Assembly (NCBI GenBank): GCA_023846275.1 | Contig: CM043878.1 | Location: forward strand, 11,911,501 to 11,975,500 | DNA length: 64,000 nucleotides | Reading direction: 5' to 3' | Source: Vanilla planifolia | Taxonomy: Eukaryota > Streptophyta > Magnoliopsida > Asparagales > Orchidaceae | In this document: piece by piece, positions 22,141 through 33,723 of the stretch | How the letters are laid out: every line of letters starts with the position of its first letter | Numbering within the stretch: the stretch's first letter is position 1 | The notes under the pieces: model-generated | What the model was told of the DNA's origin: nothing | The model's database searches: none | Seen by the model: the letters and a program-made list of their open reading frames with translations, nothing else | Translations under genes and position numbers: made by a program

Positions 22141-22364
22141 GTAGGGCTAAATAAGGTCACTCTACTTCAAGCCGAAGGAGATGACTAGGTCTTGTTGTTA
22201 ACACTGAACAATAATGATAAGGCCCCTACTTAATCATCAACTTCATCTCTGGAGAGAAGTAATCCTACTCCAGGAGTAACACCCTAAGGTTCCCCAAGAA
22301 GACCTTGATAGCCAACGTAATAGCTCGATAACAAGATTGGATCTCTATATCTTTTCGACCAAAG

Positions 22365-22790
22365 GATGTGCCACCTCATGGCAAACCCTACAACAACGCC
22401 ATAATTGTCTTGAATTTAATCACCAACATTGAGATCCATCGAATGCTTATCAATGCTGAGAGTTATGCAAATATCCTCTTCCTCAATGCCTTCAACAAAA
22501 TCGACGTCAATAAAAAACTTGTCCTCCCAACCATTGGCTCCACCATGAGCTTCTCAAGGGAATCAACAAAACCAGAATATACAATTACTCTGCCACTAAA
22601 AATAAGAAACTCCTTTGGCTCAACCATGTACATGATCAACTTCATCGTCGTCACTGCACCATCCTCCATAACACAATCATGGGAAGGCCACCGATGAATA
22701 GATTCAGGATGGCAGTCTTGAAACCACACATGAACATTAAATTCAATACCTCAACAAATGTAACTTGCATACAAGAGGATTTCCTATAAT
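22365..22790 (+). pseudogene. Gypsy copy A aspartic protease remnant
   Basis: The frame beginning near 22368 reads PHGKPYNNAIIVLNL, then HRMLINAESYANILF, then ITLPLKI and NFIVVTAPSS. This is the retroviral-type aspartic protease of plant Ty3 elements. The catalytic signature normally DTGSS reads NAESY at 22452-22466, so the catalytic Asp is lost. The IIMGRP block normally following appears shifted in frame here (SWEGHR). Confidence 0.75.
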
Positions 22791-23189
22791 TGATGCGGTT
22801 CTACCTCAACATGATGAAAGCCATGCATAGGCCCACAACTCGCTACCGAGCTTTCAAACAAAAGTTCCAACTCTATCTACTCCTATCTTTTTCCTTTGAA
22901 TATCCTAAACCTACTAAGCTTGCGAATATTTCTATTGATCTTAACGAAAAAGAAAGAAATATCACTCTTAAACTTTTAGCCAAGTATCTTGATGCCTTTA
23001 CATGCTCTCTGACATGCCAAGAATAGTCCACTCAATAACACTCTCTCGACATAAATCCCAAGGTTCCAACCATCCAATGGAAGAAGCAAGTATGCAATCG
23101 ATCGAGAATATCTAAGTTGCTCGATGCCAGCCCCATCTGGCCAATTTTTTTTTATCTAGAATGGCTAGCAAATGTTGTACTCGTGATGC

Positions 23190-24640
23190 AATATAGTGGC
23201 ATGAGACACATGACTGTAAACTATACTGACCTCAACTGAACCGACTTGAAGGATTCATACGCTATGCTTTAGATCTAACCTTCTGGACTTAGCCGCTGGC
23301 TTTACTTGCTGCCATTTCCCAGATGCCTTCTTGGGGTATCATTAAATCAAGATAACAAAAAAAAGACAATGAAAAGACCTCATTTATCACAGACTTTGAA
23401 ACCTTCTATTACAAAGTCAATCTCTTAGCCTCAAGCACACGGAAGCTACCATTAATAGATGATCGACATCATCTTTCAAGGTTAAAGAAACGAGAACCTC
23501 AAAACCTATATGAACAACTTCCTTGTAAAGAGCACGTCTTTTAAGGCCACTTCCAACATTTAAGGTAGACTTTCGAGACCTGTAGAAAGTTCAATATTAA
23601 GCACAACCAAACTACACCTTTGGCACTCTATCAAGCAAATTCCTTGGTGACTTAGTGTTAAGGGAAGGGATCTAGATCAATCCAAAAAAAGATTAAAAGA
23701 TCTTCTTGAAATGCCATATGCAAGGACCCTTCAAGATATCCAATGTCTTGTTGGGCACATCATCTGACTCAATTGCTTCATCTCCAACTCAGGAAAGAAA
23801 GGCTAACCATTATTCAAGCTTCTTCACAACAAATCCAAGTTTCAATGGACCGAGGAGCACAAGAAGGCCTTTCAAGAGCTCAAAGCCTACCTTTCTCCAC
23901 CCACCAACCTAAGTAGTTCAATACTTAGGAAACTGCTATGCATCTACCTCACAACCTCACTTGATTGTCAGCTCGGTCCTTGTTTAAGAAGATAAAGGTG
24001 CTCGAAGCCCACCTTGAACGATGCAAAAGCAAGGTACTCACCCCTTGAAAAGCTAGCACAAGTCTTCTTATGTCTACTCAATGGCTAAGACAATACTTTC
24101 AAGCTCACACTATCAAAGTCATCACAAATAAGCTATTAAAGCAAATCCTCTAGTCAAATGAGGTCCTAAGAAGGCAGCAAAAATTTGTCATCGAACTCAG
24201 TAAGTTCAAATCATTCTATATTCCTCGTCTTCCCTTAAGTCTTGGGTTCTCAATGAATCCTAATAGAGAGATACTACTTTAAGACTGATCCCAAACCATT
24301 AAACATTTGGAATCTATACATGGAGAGAGCTTCGGGGCAAGAACCACGTGGCATCGGCTTCTTCCTATTGATCCCCAAGCATGTGAAACTAAAAAAAAAT
24401 GAATCAAAACAGTTTTTCTCATCACAAATAAATCAAGCTAATTATGAAGTTCTAATAATTGGATTGAGGTTCACTTTGGGGTTGGAACTGATTCAATGAT
24501 TCCCTTAACCAAGTCAATAACTCATTTGAGACTAGGGACCTGATCCTCAAAATATTTAGAACAATGGCCCAATTTCTCCTCCAAAAGTTTGACAAAGCTA
24601 ACCTTAAATCTGTTAAGAACAAAATCAGGAGGCCCACTAC
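23190..24640 (+). pseudogene. Gypsy copy A reverse transcriptase and RNase H remnant
   Basis: Recognisable blocks: YTDLN near 23222, LKDSY near 23247, AGFTC..FPDAFLGYH (23295-23345), KKDKEKTSFIT-like, and the catalytic motif as YMNN followed by LVKSTSF at 23507-23539. RNase H of the first type follows near 23930-24240 (SPLEKLA, TRWLRQYF-like, HTIKVITNK). A second RNase H-like region with GIGFFLLIPKHVKLKK lies near 24350-24400. Stops and shifts are frequent. Confidence 0.8.
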
Positions 24641-24739
24641 TAGCCAAGCAAGGGCAACCTCAAAGGGACTTCCCTACACTCGAGAAGCATGTATTAACTC
24701 CAAAGAGATGTTAATCCTCAACCTCAAGAGGCTTCCCTA

Positions 24740-25304
24740 CTAGATAGACCCCCTTGAAACATACATCAAGACAAGTATTGTCCTTTAAAGCTGAATGCAA
24801 GAAGAATCAAGCACTAGGCCCAACGTCATGTATTGATCGAGTATTGGCACTATCAAAAGTCGTACCTCAAGCACTTAAATGCATCCAACCATCTGAGGAA
24901 TTTGGTAATAAAAACAATGTATCGGGGATTCTTCAGGCCTACCATGTTGAAGAATGTAGCATTCTTTGTTAAAAAATGCAATGAGTTCAAACCCATACTC
25001 CGTCACAACAACTAATAGCCAAGATAAAGGTAACCATAATCTCCTAGCCCTTCTTAATGTTGGGCATGGACTTAGTCCCCCAATAGTTCAAGAAGGACGA
25101 ACATACCTTATGGTTACCGCAAGACTACAGTCCTTTTTTGTTAAACGACAACAAAAGTTTGCAAATTTCTAAGGACAGGCATCTTAAGCATGTTTGAAAT
25201 CCCTTCAACCATTATCACTAACAACGCCGCAATGTTTCAAGTTGAAAAACTCCAACAATTCTGCAAAAGATATGGCTAGCACTTTAAATATGCCTCTATG
25301 TCAT
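24740..25304 (+). pseudogene. Gypsy copy A integrase remnant, truncated
   Basis: The N-terminal region contains RPTMLKNVAFFVKKCNEF near 24935-24988, typical of the stretch around the integrase zinc-binding domain. Parts of the catalytic core follow (PPIVQEGRTYLMVT near 25080, then NSAKDMA..LNMPLCH). The protein stops at about 25304, where an LTR-like repeat begins, before the last part of the core and the C-terminal domain. Confidence 0.75.
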
Positions 25305-25920
25305 ATTGGTCTTACAATGTTGAGCTATTATCCTATTGGATCTCCCTATCCACACATCATAATTAGATTTTGCCTTCAAAAGGCATCTTAACATCTTAAA
25401 TTCATAGTATCTTATATAAACACCAAAATTACTTCCTCAATAACCAATATAGGACAATTTATCCTTAAATCCTCCACCAAGAAGTCTATTATTACCCGCT
25501 CCTTATCTAGTGATTCTTCTCTTGAAACATCAACCAGCATTCAATACTCACTCTCTTCAGTCCCAAGTCTCACAAGCTCACCAGCTTTCACTTTGTTTGT
25601 CCTTGAACCATATCGAACTAATAGAGGGTTGGCTATAATCCCACATGTGGCATCCTAATATCACTATGTTAAAGTATTATCCTCATGGGTCGTCCCATCT
25701 AAATCAAAGTGAGTTTTTCCCTCAAAAAACTCTTCAAGACCTTAAGATCATGGCTTCTTATATAAATATTAGAATCACTCTTTTAGTAGCCAATGTGAGA
25801 ATTCATCCTCATATCTCTTCACCTAAAAGTCTGTCATGAACCACTCCTTATCTATTGGTTCTTTTCTTGGGCATCACCCGACGTTCACTCCTTGCCCTTT
25901 TCAATTTAGGGTGTCACAAA
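25305..25920 (-). repeat. Two units of a ~300-bp LTR-like repeat (R300)
   Basis: Unit 1 starts near 25308 (TTGGTCTTACAATGTTGAGC) and unit 2 near 25655 (ATATCACTATGTTAAAGTAT). Both continue with TTATCCT, a Lys/Phe-neutral AGTGAGTTTTT-like block, CTTATATAAA, an AGTCT block, CCACTCCTTATCT, and an ACATCA block. Unit 2 ends in AGGGTGTCACAAA. Its reverse complement begins TGTGACACCCTAAATTG, like the start of many plant Ty3 LTRs, and TATATAA would be its TATA box. LTR identity is inferred. The same unit recurs at 32606, 57830-58990 and 63220-63640. Confidence 0.65.
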
Positions 25921-28900
25921 ATCTAATGTTCATCCTCAAAAGATAAGCTAAGACAATGCAATGAATAAGAACTTGTTGAAGATCCTAAAGCCACATCTTG
26001 AGGGAAAGAAAAACACTTTGGTTAACAAGCTCACCGATGTGTTATAACTATGCCTTTTAATGTAACAAGAAGCACCATTCTCCATGATTTGCAACTCCAA
26101 ATCCATGCGCTTGATAGAAATCGAATACCCCATTCTCATGGTTCAAATGCATCACAAGACACAAAAATAGCTTGTCATTCAAATAAAGAAATCTAAAAGC
26201 TTGAGCTTAATTTACTAGAAGAGAAATGTCTAAAACTCATCTGAGCCAATTCAAGCAAAAGTAAACTATGGATAAATAAAGCACATCGAAAAACACCCTC
26301 TCAAAGTTGAAGACTTCTCAAAAAATACAATCTCCCAACACTAAGAAGGGTTTGAAAAAATTGCTTGAACCTATGAGGAAACGCATCCATTCAAGCAATT
26401 GTTGAACCAAATGCATAACAGCTTTAAACAAAGGTGTCGGGCTACCTCGATCACAAAATATAGATTGCTTGAAGAAATTTTATCCTTGACAACTACAATT
26501 CTTCTTGTTTCTTTGTCAAAGGCATGATCTTAGCCTATGACTTTATGTACCATGTACCACTTAATTTCTCAAGATCTTGTTGATTTTAGATGATTTCTTC
26601 TAAGTCCTTGTACCAAGTTTTTAACAATCTTGAGAAAACGTGTTCAATTACTCCTCTACTTTGTGCAAAAACAATAAAGTTCCTTCCTCGAATGACCTTG
26701 ACAATATTGTTGCTCGTCAAGCTTAGCTTGGGACTTAAGAAGCAAATATCCCTTCATAAAATCTTTATTGTTCTTAACTTGGCTTGTTGTATAGAACTCG
26801 ACCATCTTCTTCTAACCTTCGTCATTGAACAATTGCATGAGGCCTCAAAAGGATTAGTCTCAACTTCTCTCTCTTTATAGTTGCTCTATTTTGCAAAAGC
26901 CATACGAGATATAACCATGACATCTTCTCTCCCTTCGTCAATCCTCAGTCACATAATGCCTCGAGAGGCATTAAGGTCTCAAGAGGCATTGTTTTACCTT
27001 TCTCTCCAATCATTTATCATTACTCAGTCGAATGAAAGTTTAGAGAAAATTGGTCTTAAATCTTAATCTCTTCGTTCGTTGTTTCCCAATTGCATGGAGT
27101 TCTTGATAGATCAAATCTTCATCCTTATTCTTTCCTTCATCCCCATCAAGTGAAGATCTCAAGAAGTGTAACCTTATTTCCTCAACAATATATCCCACAA
27201 TCGAGGATCAGGGGGAGATTAATTCCTCTTAAGCTTTAATCAAAGCTTCCTCCTCTCCCTCAATGATATTCCCTTCACTCAGGAGCCAAGGAAAGATTGA
27301 ATCTCGACTTGGCCAAATTCTCCAAGTCTCACGAATGTGAGCAATCAAGAGGAGAACAATAACAACCCACTCACTTTTAGATTTTATGTGACCTATCTTG
27401 ATGACTTTTCATTGTCAGGTCCACCTAAAAAGGCATTTTGTCTACTAGCAGGGATTTATAATAGCCTAAAGCAATTCAACCACTTACAATACAAACGCAT
27501 CGATCCAAAAGTTCGTTGCTTCAAGAGGATAACCTCAATGAAAAAGGTAAAACAAGTTTTTTTGTGTGAAATAAGCACACCACTTTTTAGGAAAGTTTTT
27601 ACTATTTCATTTCCACTAACATACAAAACATTAAAGATTCTAAAACCCCTTCAAGAATACTTCAAGGACTACCGAAGTGTACGAAGTTTGTCCATAATAT
27701 TACTTAAAATTGACATTCCCAAAAGCATCTTCATCTTTGGCAACTTCAAGCAATCCTAAGACATGACATTATTCCCAACATAAACAAGACGCGATCCTCA
27801 AGGCCTCGCTAATAAATGGCCTCCACAAGCATATCAAGAGCATCGATTGGCTCAAGTCCTCGACAAACTCCTTTGAGTTTAGAACAATCATTCACCCCAT
27901 GATTTCTTCCAATTAAGTAAGAAGATAACAGCAAATAACTCTCTTAGCAATTTGACCTCAAATTCAAGCTAAGTGACCTTTAACAAGAGACTCACTCCTT
28001 CCAAGCTATTTTTGAGACTTTAGGAGACAAGTTCCTATCAAACCAGTCTCACAAGATCCTCTTAATTGCCAACAACTTGCTCTCGAGCAATTTGTGGGAA
28101 ACCAAATACTCTACACTCGCCATCCAATGCAAAGAAACACCACAAATTCCCTCAAACTTCTACTACAATATGCCCTTCAAGCCCAACATTATGACCGGAG
28201 TTTCAACGATGTTAATTACAGAAGTGAGACTACTAACATCAGAGAATAAGTCCACATCATCCAAATAGCAGCTAGGGATCTCAATAAGAACTCAAAAGCC
28301 CTTTAACAGAGATTGGTCATCCATCAAATATACCCTTAAAACTTCTTCACTTCAAGGCAAAATAGCTACAAACCTAACCTGTAGGGAAGCATCTTTAACC
28401 TCTTCTTCTTTCATTTTTTTTTCTTTTTCTACTACAAATTTTAAAACCTACATAATATAGATCTCTAAGGTATTACTCCCTTTGTGGTAGCCAAAGACAC
28501 ATTAGAAGAATTAAGGAAGTTTATCGAGCCAATAATCACATTCTTCATAGCAGTTGTCTCAGAAACAATTGCCTCTACCTCTGTAACATTCTTGGCCCCA
28601 ACCAAGAGGAATATTGGTGAGCCTAGAACACTCGCCAATGTCACTTCAACCTCAACAACCTCCAACTTCCCTTTAAGGATTTGCTTCCCTTTGCTAGAAG
28701 TATTTCCATGATGATCAACATGATGTCAAATTAGCTCATGACAACAACGGTCCCTCACTCCACTTGAATAACAATTTGAGAATAATCAAAACCCTAGCCA
28801 ATAAGCAAATGTATCATATAAGTTATTGCTCTTTAACAAATTTAAAACTGCATGTTATCCTCCATTGTTTAGCATTTGTGCAAAAATTTGTAACTATGTA

Positions 28901-28974
28901 CTATAACATAAATAATGATATGTCAAGTTCAAAGACCGAAAGAAAATGTAAAAATTTGCTAAATCAATCCCAAA
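25921..28974. other. Unassigned repeat-like DNA between the two Gypsy copies
   Basis: It has no recognisable domain. The longest open frame, 27337-27759 plus, 140 codons, has no motif I know and a codon composition like the surrounding non-coding DNA. Direct repeats such as CTCRAGAGGCATT near 26955-26985 are visible. The tract may be interior or flanking sequence of the Gypsy family or of another decayed LTR element. I cannot support a gene. Confidence 0.45.
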
Positions 28975-29815
28975 CATCAATCCAAGAAACGGCCATGCAA
29001 CAGGCATCAATGACAAGTCATTAAAAGTCAGGCCCTTGAGACCCAGATGATCGACGCCAGACCCCCAGACTCAGATGCTCAACACTAAACAGCTGAGACC
29101 CAGGTACTCAAAACTTAATCAATTAAAGTCAAGATTCTTACATCCAAGTCGTAAGTAAAGAAACGCTCAAGTACCAATCATTTCAGATCAACCATTAAAT
29201 GACTATCCTTCATGCTCTTACTCGCTTAAGGCCAACAAATAGCCATCTAGATGATCCCTAAAACTTCCAATAATAATAATAACTCCAACTCAAACACTAA
29301 TGACTCAAGCAATTAAGTCACAAAGATAATAACTCCTCAAAAAATGGAGGTCACTCCCCCCACATGCACATGTAGTTAAGTTATCATCATAGAAATATCG
29401 CTCACAACCTAAGGGACTCGAGGACATATCTATTACTCCATCAACCACAAGTACAACCTCCAAAATCCAATTCAGAGGAGATCAATCACCCAAGAGAAAT
29501 TCCCTAGTCTTACATTGTTTTCCTATCTTTTGTTGAAGTTATCCTTGACCTTTGAGGATCAAGTTCTTTCCCTTTTATTAAGTTATAATCTCACTCTCTA
29601 GGTCATCTAATAAAAGAAAGATTTTGTTCAATCATCTCGAATCCAATTTTGACAACATACTGCTATAATTTTATCCTTGAGCTAACGTATACTCTAAATT
29701 CAAAATTGGGTCATTACACTACCGGGCCTATCTATTTGGACCTTTTGGTTGTACAAAAGCACATTTTTCTTGAACTAGCTTATCCTTATGCTACAAGGAA
29801 CAAACTAAAAAGAGG
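28975..29815 (+). repeat. LTR-like leader of Gypsy copy B
   Basis: The first part matches 19975-20690 of copy A. Its last 240 bases match the distal end of the same element at 32710-32948, including AAGTTATAATCTCACTCTCT, ATCTAATAAAAG, GTATACTC and GGTTGTACAAAA. This pairing is what supports LTR identity. The polyadenylation-like AATAAAAG lies near 29608. Confidence 0.65.
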
Positions 29816-30060
29816 AAACTCCTTGGGTTTAACCATGTAAATGATCGACTTCATTGTCTCCACTGCCCCATCCAACATAATCATGGGAAGGCCAACAAAG
29901 AATAGGTTTAAGATGACAACCTTGAAAAAACACATGTGCATTAAATTCAATACCGCAATAGGTGTAATTCGAGTACAAAAGGATCTCCTACAATCGTTGT
30001 GGTGTTATCTCAACATGATGAAAGCTATGCACAAGCCCACACCTCGCTACTGAGCTTTCA
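29816..30060 (+). pseudogene. Gypsy copy B protease tail
   Basis: Only the C-terminal part remains, with GLTM..MIDFIVSTAPSNIIMGRPT. It corresponds to 22610-22700 of copy A. The segment with the catalytic Asp is absent because of the deletion that joins LTR and protease. Confidence 0.75.
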
Positions 30061-30379
30061 AACAAAAGCTCCAACTCTATCTCCCCTTATTTTTTTTTCT
30101 TTTGCATATCCTAAACCTACTAAGCTTGTGAATATTACAACTAATCTTAATGAAAAAAATGGATGTCACTCTCAAACTTTTGGCCAAGTATCTTGACATG
30201 CCAAGAATAGTCCACTCAATAACACTCCCACCATAAATCCCAAGGTTCCAACCATCCAATAGAAGAAGCAAGTTTGCAATCAATCGATAAGATCTCTAAG
30301 TTGCTCGATGCCAGCCCCATCTGTCCAATTTTCTATCTATAATGGCTACCAAACGTTGCACTCATATTGAAAAATGGTG

Positions 30380-31850
30380 GCAAGCAACACATGCATGTAG
30401 ATTATACTAACATCAACTAAGCCAACTTGAAGGATTCATATGCTTTGCACATATCTAACCTTGTAAACTTAGCCATTGGCTTTACTTGCTTCAATTTCCC
30501 AAATGCTTTCTTGGGGTATCATCAAATCAAGACGACAAAAAAGGACAAAGAAAAGACCTCATTTATCAAACTTCAAAATCTTCTGCTACAAAGTCATGCC
30601 CTTAGTCTCAACAATATTGAAGCTTGCTCAAAAGATGATTGACATCATCTTTCAAAGTTAGAGAGATAAGAACCTCAAAGTCAATGTGAACAACCTCCTA
30701 GTAAAAAGCACTTCTTTTAAGGCCACTTACAAGATATAAAGGAGACTTTAGAGACCTATCAAAAGTTCAACCTTAAGGTCAACCAAAGTGCACCTTTGAC
30801 GCTTCATCAAGCAAGTTCCTTGTTGCATAATGTCAAGGGAAGGGATCTAGATCAATCTAGAAAAGATTAAAGATCTTCTCAAAATGACATTTGCAAGGAG
30901 CCTTCAAGATATACAATGTCTTCTTGAGCACATCAATAGACAATTGGTTCATCTCCAAGTCAAGGAAAAAAGCCTAACCATTATTCAAGCTTCTTATCAA
31001 CAAATCCAAGCTTCAGTGGACCGAGGGGCACAAGAAAGCCTTTTAAGAGCTCAAAGCCTACCTTTCTCTACCTGTCATCCTAAGTAATTCAATACTTGAG
31101 AAACAGGTATTTATCTACCTTGCAACCTCAAGTTTGATTGTTAGCTCAATCCTTTTTTGAGAAGATGAAGGTACTTCAGAGCCCTATTTATCATATTTCT
31201 CATACTTAAAGGATGTAGAGAAAAAGTACTCATCCCTTGAAAAGCTAGCACTAATACTTGTTATGTCTACTCGATGGCTAAGACAATATTTTTAAGTTTA
31301 CATTATCAAAGTCATCACAAAGAAGACATTAAAGCAAATCCTCTAGTCAACTCAGGTCCCAGGAAGGTTGAAAGTTGGTCATTGAGCTTAGCGAGTTCAA
31401 ATCACTCTACATTCCTCATCTTCTCTCAAGTCCTAGGTTCTCATTGATTCCTAATAGTGAGCGAGAGACTACTTCAAGACCAATACCAAATCATTAAACA
31501 TCTAAAAGCTATACATGGACAAAGCTTTAGAGCAAGAACCATGTGGCATCAACTTCTTCCTATTAAGCCCCAAGCAAGTGAAACTAAAAAAATTAATCAA
31601 AATAACTTTTCTTATCACAAATAATCAAGCTAATTATGAAGTTCTAATAGCTGGACTAAAGTTTGATTTAGGGTTGGAAGTTAAAACACCTTTTTATCTC
31701 CAACGACTCCTAATTAATTGTCAACCAAGTTAATAACTCATTTGAGACTAGGGATTTAACCCTAAAAACACATAAAACAATGGCTCAATTTCTCCTTTAG
31801 AAGTTTGACTGAGCTGACCTTACTTAAATCCTTTAAGAGCAAAACAAATA
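30380..31850 (+). pseudogene. Gypsy copy B reverse transcriptase and RNase H remnant
   Basis: Blocks are LKDSYALH (30427), FNFPNAFLGYHQIK-like (30495), KKDKEKTSFI (30540), and the catalytic motif as NVNN plus LLVKSTSF at 30683-30718. RNase H follows to about 31460. The second RNase H-like domain is well preserved at 31515-31700 with INFFLLSPKQVKLKK and TNNQANYEVLIAGLKF, comparable to the TNNEAEYEALLAGL block of Tat-type elements. The protein is broken by stops. Confidence 0.8.
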
Positions 31851-32199
31851 GGCCAACCTAATAGCCAAGCAAGGGAAACCTCGATGGGACTTCCACTCGA
31901 GAAGTCGTGCATTGATTGCATAAAGATGTCAGTCCTTAACCTCGAGAGGCCTCCCTATTAGACTCCCTTGAAGAGAGGCCTCCCTAATCCCATACCTTAA
32001 TACAATTATTGTCTCCTCTAAGACTGGATGCAAGAAGGATCAAGCACCAAGCCCAACATTATGTATTTGATCGAGTGTTGGATCTATCGGAAGTCGTATC
32101 TCGAGCCCCTACACAAATGCATCCAACCATCCAAGGTACACAACATCATAGAGGAAACCCACTTGGATGACTGTGGAAAACATGCCTCGAGCTGCAACT

Positions 32200-32605
32200 T
32201 GGCAATAAAAATAATATGTCAAGGATTCTTCTTGCCTACTATTCTGAAGAATATAGCATTCTTTGTTAGAAGATGCAAGGAGCATTAGACTCATACTCCT
32301 TTTTCACAACAAACAACAGCCAAGATGAAGGTAATCATAGTCTATTGGCCCTTCTCAATGTGAGGCATGGACTTAGTCCATTCTCACCAACTCAAGAGGG
32401 CCGAAAATACCTTATGGTTGTTTTCGAGGCTAAACCCCTTGTTTGTTAGACGACAACAAAAGTTTGTAACTTTCTCGACATAGACATCTTATGATATTTC
32501 GAAGTCCTTTCAACCATTGTCACTAACAACACCATTAAGTTTCAAGCTAACAAACTCCAAGACTTCTGCAAAAGATATGACTGTCACTTGAAATATGTCT
32601 CTATA
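32200..32605 (+). pseudogene. Gypsy copy B integrase remnant, truncated
   Basis: It contains FFLPTILKNIAFFVRRCKE at 32230-32286 and, in shifted frames, the start of the core. It ends near 32605 at the same codon region as copy A (KYVSISF-like against KYASMSY-like), then passes into the R300 repeat. Confidence 0.7.
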
Positions 32606-32705
32606 TCATTCTAATCTCACTATGTCAAAATATTATCCTCTTGAGTCATCTCATCCGAACTCAATTAGATTTTTCTCTCAAAAAACAAGTTAACATCTTA
32701 AAATC
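32606..32705 (-). repeat. Partial R300 repeat at the end of Gypsy copy B
   Basis: CTAATCTCACTATGTCAAAATA at 32611 onward matches the start of an R300 unit, and the sequence stops after CATCTTAAAATCATAACATC near 32700, about a third of the unit. It then switches to the element's LTR-like block. Confidence 0.65.
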
Positions 32706-32709
32706 ATAA

Positions 32710-32948
32710 CATCCTCCCTCTTTTTTTAAGTTATAATCTCACTCTCTAAGTTATCTAATAAAAGTAAGGTTATGTTCAATCTTTCCGAATCCAATTTCAT
32801 ATGGCTATAATTTCATCCTTGAGCTAATGTATACTCCAGATTCAAAATTGAATCATTACATTACCTAGCCTATCTATTTGGAGCTTTTGGTTGTACAAAA
32901 ACATATTGTTCTTGAACTAGCTTATCCATCTGCTAGAAGGAACAAATT
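32710..32948 (+). repeat. Distal LTR fragment of Gypsy copy B
   Basis: Direct repeat of 29575-29808 with scattered substitutions, in the same orientation. It is only the 3' third of the leader-type LTR, so the distal LTR is truncated on its left side. Confidence 0.65.
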
Positions 32949-33423
32949 TTAATCGCCAACCACAAAAACATTTTTTGTTCCCATGAACTGGACAACACGA
33001 AGCAAAATAAGGTCATTTCCGTCAGGAACTGTCATCTTGAACAAAAAAACACTTTTAGAGAGATCTACACCTGTTCTTTTAGAAGTATGCCTATTATTAC
33101 CAAGTAATCTACACTTTGTATTTTATTGACGAAAAAAGGAATATATGGAATGACAGAAAATAGGACACGACGCTATACATACAACCATATACGAAATATA
33201 CAGAACATAAATACTTTGACCACGTCAAATATACAAACTTTTAATTGAACTGAAGTCTCAAATATAGATCTGGAATCAAATTTTCAACGACGGGAATGAA
33301 ATGCACTACAAAATTCCTCTGATAGAACTCAGGAATAACCACCAAGTCCATGTAAAAGAGATAAACCTCTGAAATTTAGTGGCAACAGAACGCAGGGGCT
33401 TGAACCCAAATATGGGAAATGTA

Positions 33424-33723
33424 TCATTCCCACTGAAGCTGCAGTGCATCGACATTGATGATAACATCCCTATATGGTACTGGAAATCCTACAAAGGGAG
33501 AAGATTCGGTGGCTAAGTTCCTCCCAAAGACTCAGCGGCAGAAAAGGTTGAGCAGAGGAGAAGCACGGCGGCGTTTGAAGTAGCAGAATCCATAAGAGAA
33601 GTTAGGGTTTAATTGAAGTCGTCGATCCCCCGTCCTCGCTCTTGTATGTCGCATGCGAGGACTTTCGTGATCGTCGGGCATAAGAACCAAAGATACCCAC
33701 CACAAAGCCCCAATGCACCGCAC
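33424..33723 (-). other. Gene-like island with a single stop in a ~98-codon frame; product unknown
   Basis: On the minus strand an open frame from 33723 to 33535 ends at TGA (33534-33532). The same frame then continues for 35 codons to a second TGA at 33426-33424, with GFPVPYRDVIINVDALQLQW near the end. The island is richer in CpG than the flanking DNA. A different frame gives a 26-codon ORF from ATG 33593 to TAG 33513, downstream of a telo-box. The sequence could be the 5' part of a small gene, a 5' leader or a broken retrocopy. I do not recognise the protein. Confidence 0.35.
33602..33610 (-). promoter_or_regulatory. Telo-box AAACCCTAA
   Basis: AAACCCTAA is exact on the minus strand. Such boxes sit near transcription starts of many plant ribosomal-protein and snoRNA genes. 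Here it is 9 bases before the ATG of the 26-codon frame. Function is inferred from position only. Confidence 0.4.

Larger units (their letters stand above)
19975..25304 (+). mobile_element. Ty3/Gypsy retrotransposon, copy A (decayed)
   Basis: Order on the plus strand: LTR-like leader, gag, aspartic protease, reverse transcriptase, RNase H, a second RNase H-like domain and integrase. That order, with an extra RNase H-like domain before integrase, fits the Tat-type group of plant Ty3 elements. All frames are broken by stops and shifts. A second copy of the same family lies at 28975-32950. The two share sequence from the leader to the same end point in integrase. Confidence 0.85.
28975..32950 (+). 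mobile_element. Ty3/Gypsy retrotransposon, copy B (internally deleted)
   Basis: Same family and orientation as copy A. The leader at 28990-29815 passes directly into the protease, so the gag part present in copy A is deleted. RT, both RNase H domains and integrase follow. The element ends in 100 bases of R300 repeat and then a 239-bp block (32710-32948) that repeats 29575-29808. Confidence 0.85.

Noticed and set aside
27337..27759. 140-codon plus-strand open frame
   Set aside because: It has no recognisable motif, low-information Lys/Ser/Phe composition, no splice or promoter support, and lies in repeat-like DNA between Gypsy copies.
28465..28711. Overlapping frames on both strands with Val/Thr/Ser-rich peptides
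   Set aside because: No family similarity, and both strands are open because of composition only.
33380..33450. GGGTTCAAGCCCC on the minus strand, resembling a tRNA T-arm
   Set aside because: No matching 5' acceptor strand, D-arm or anticodon arm lies at the right distance upstream, so a tRNA cannot be folded.
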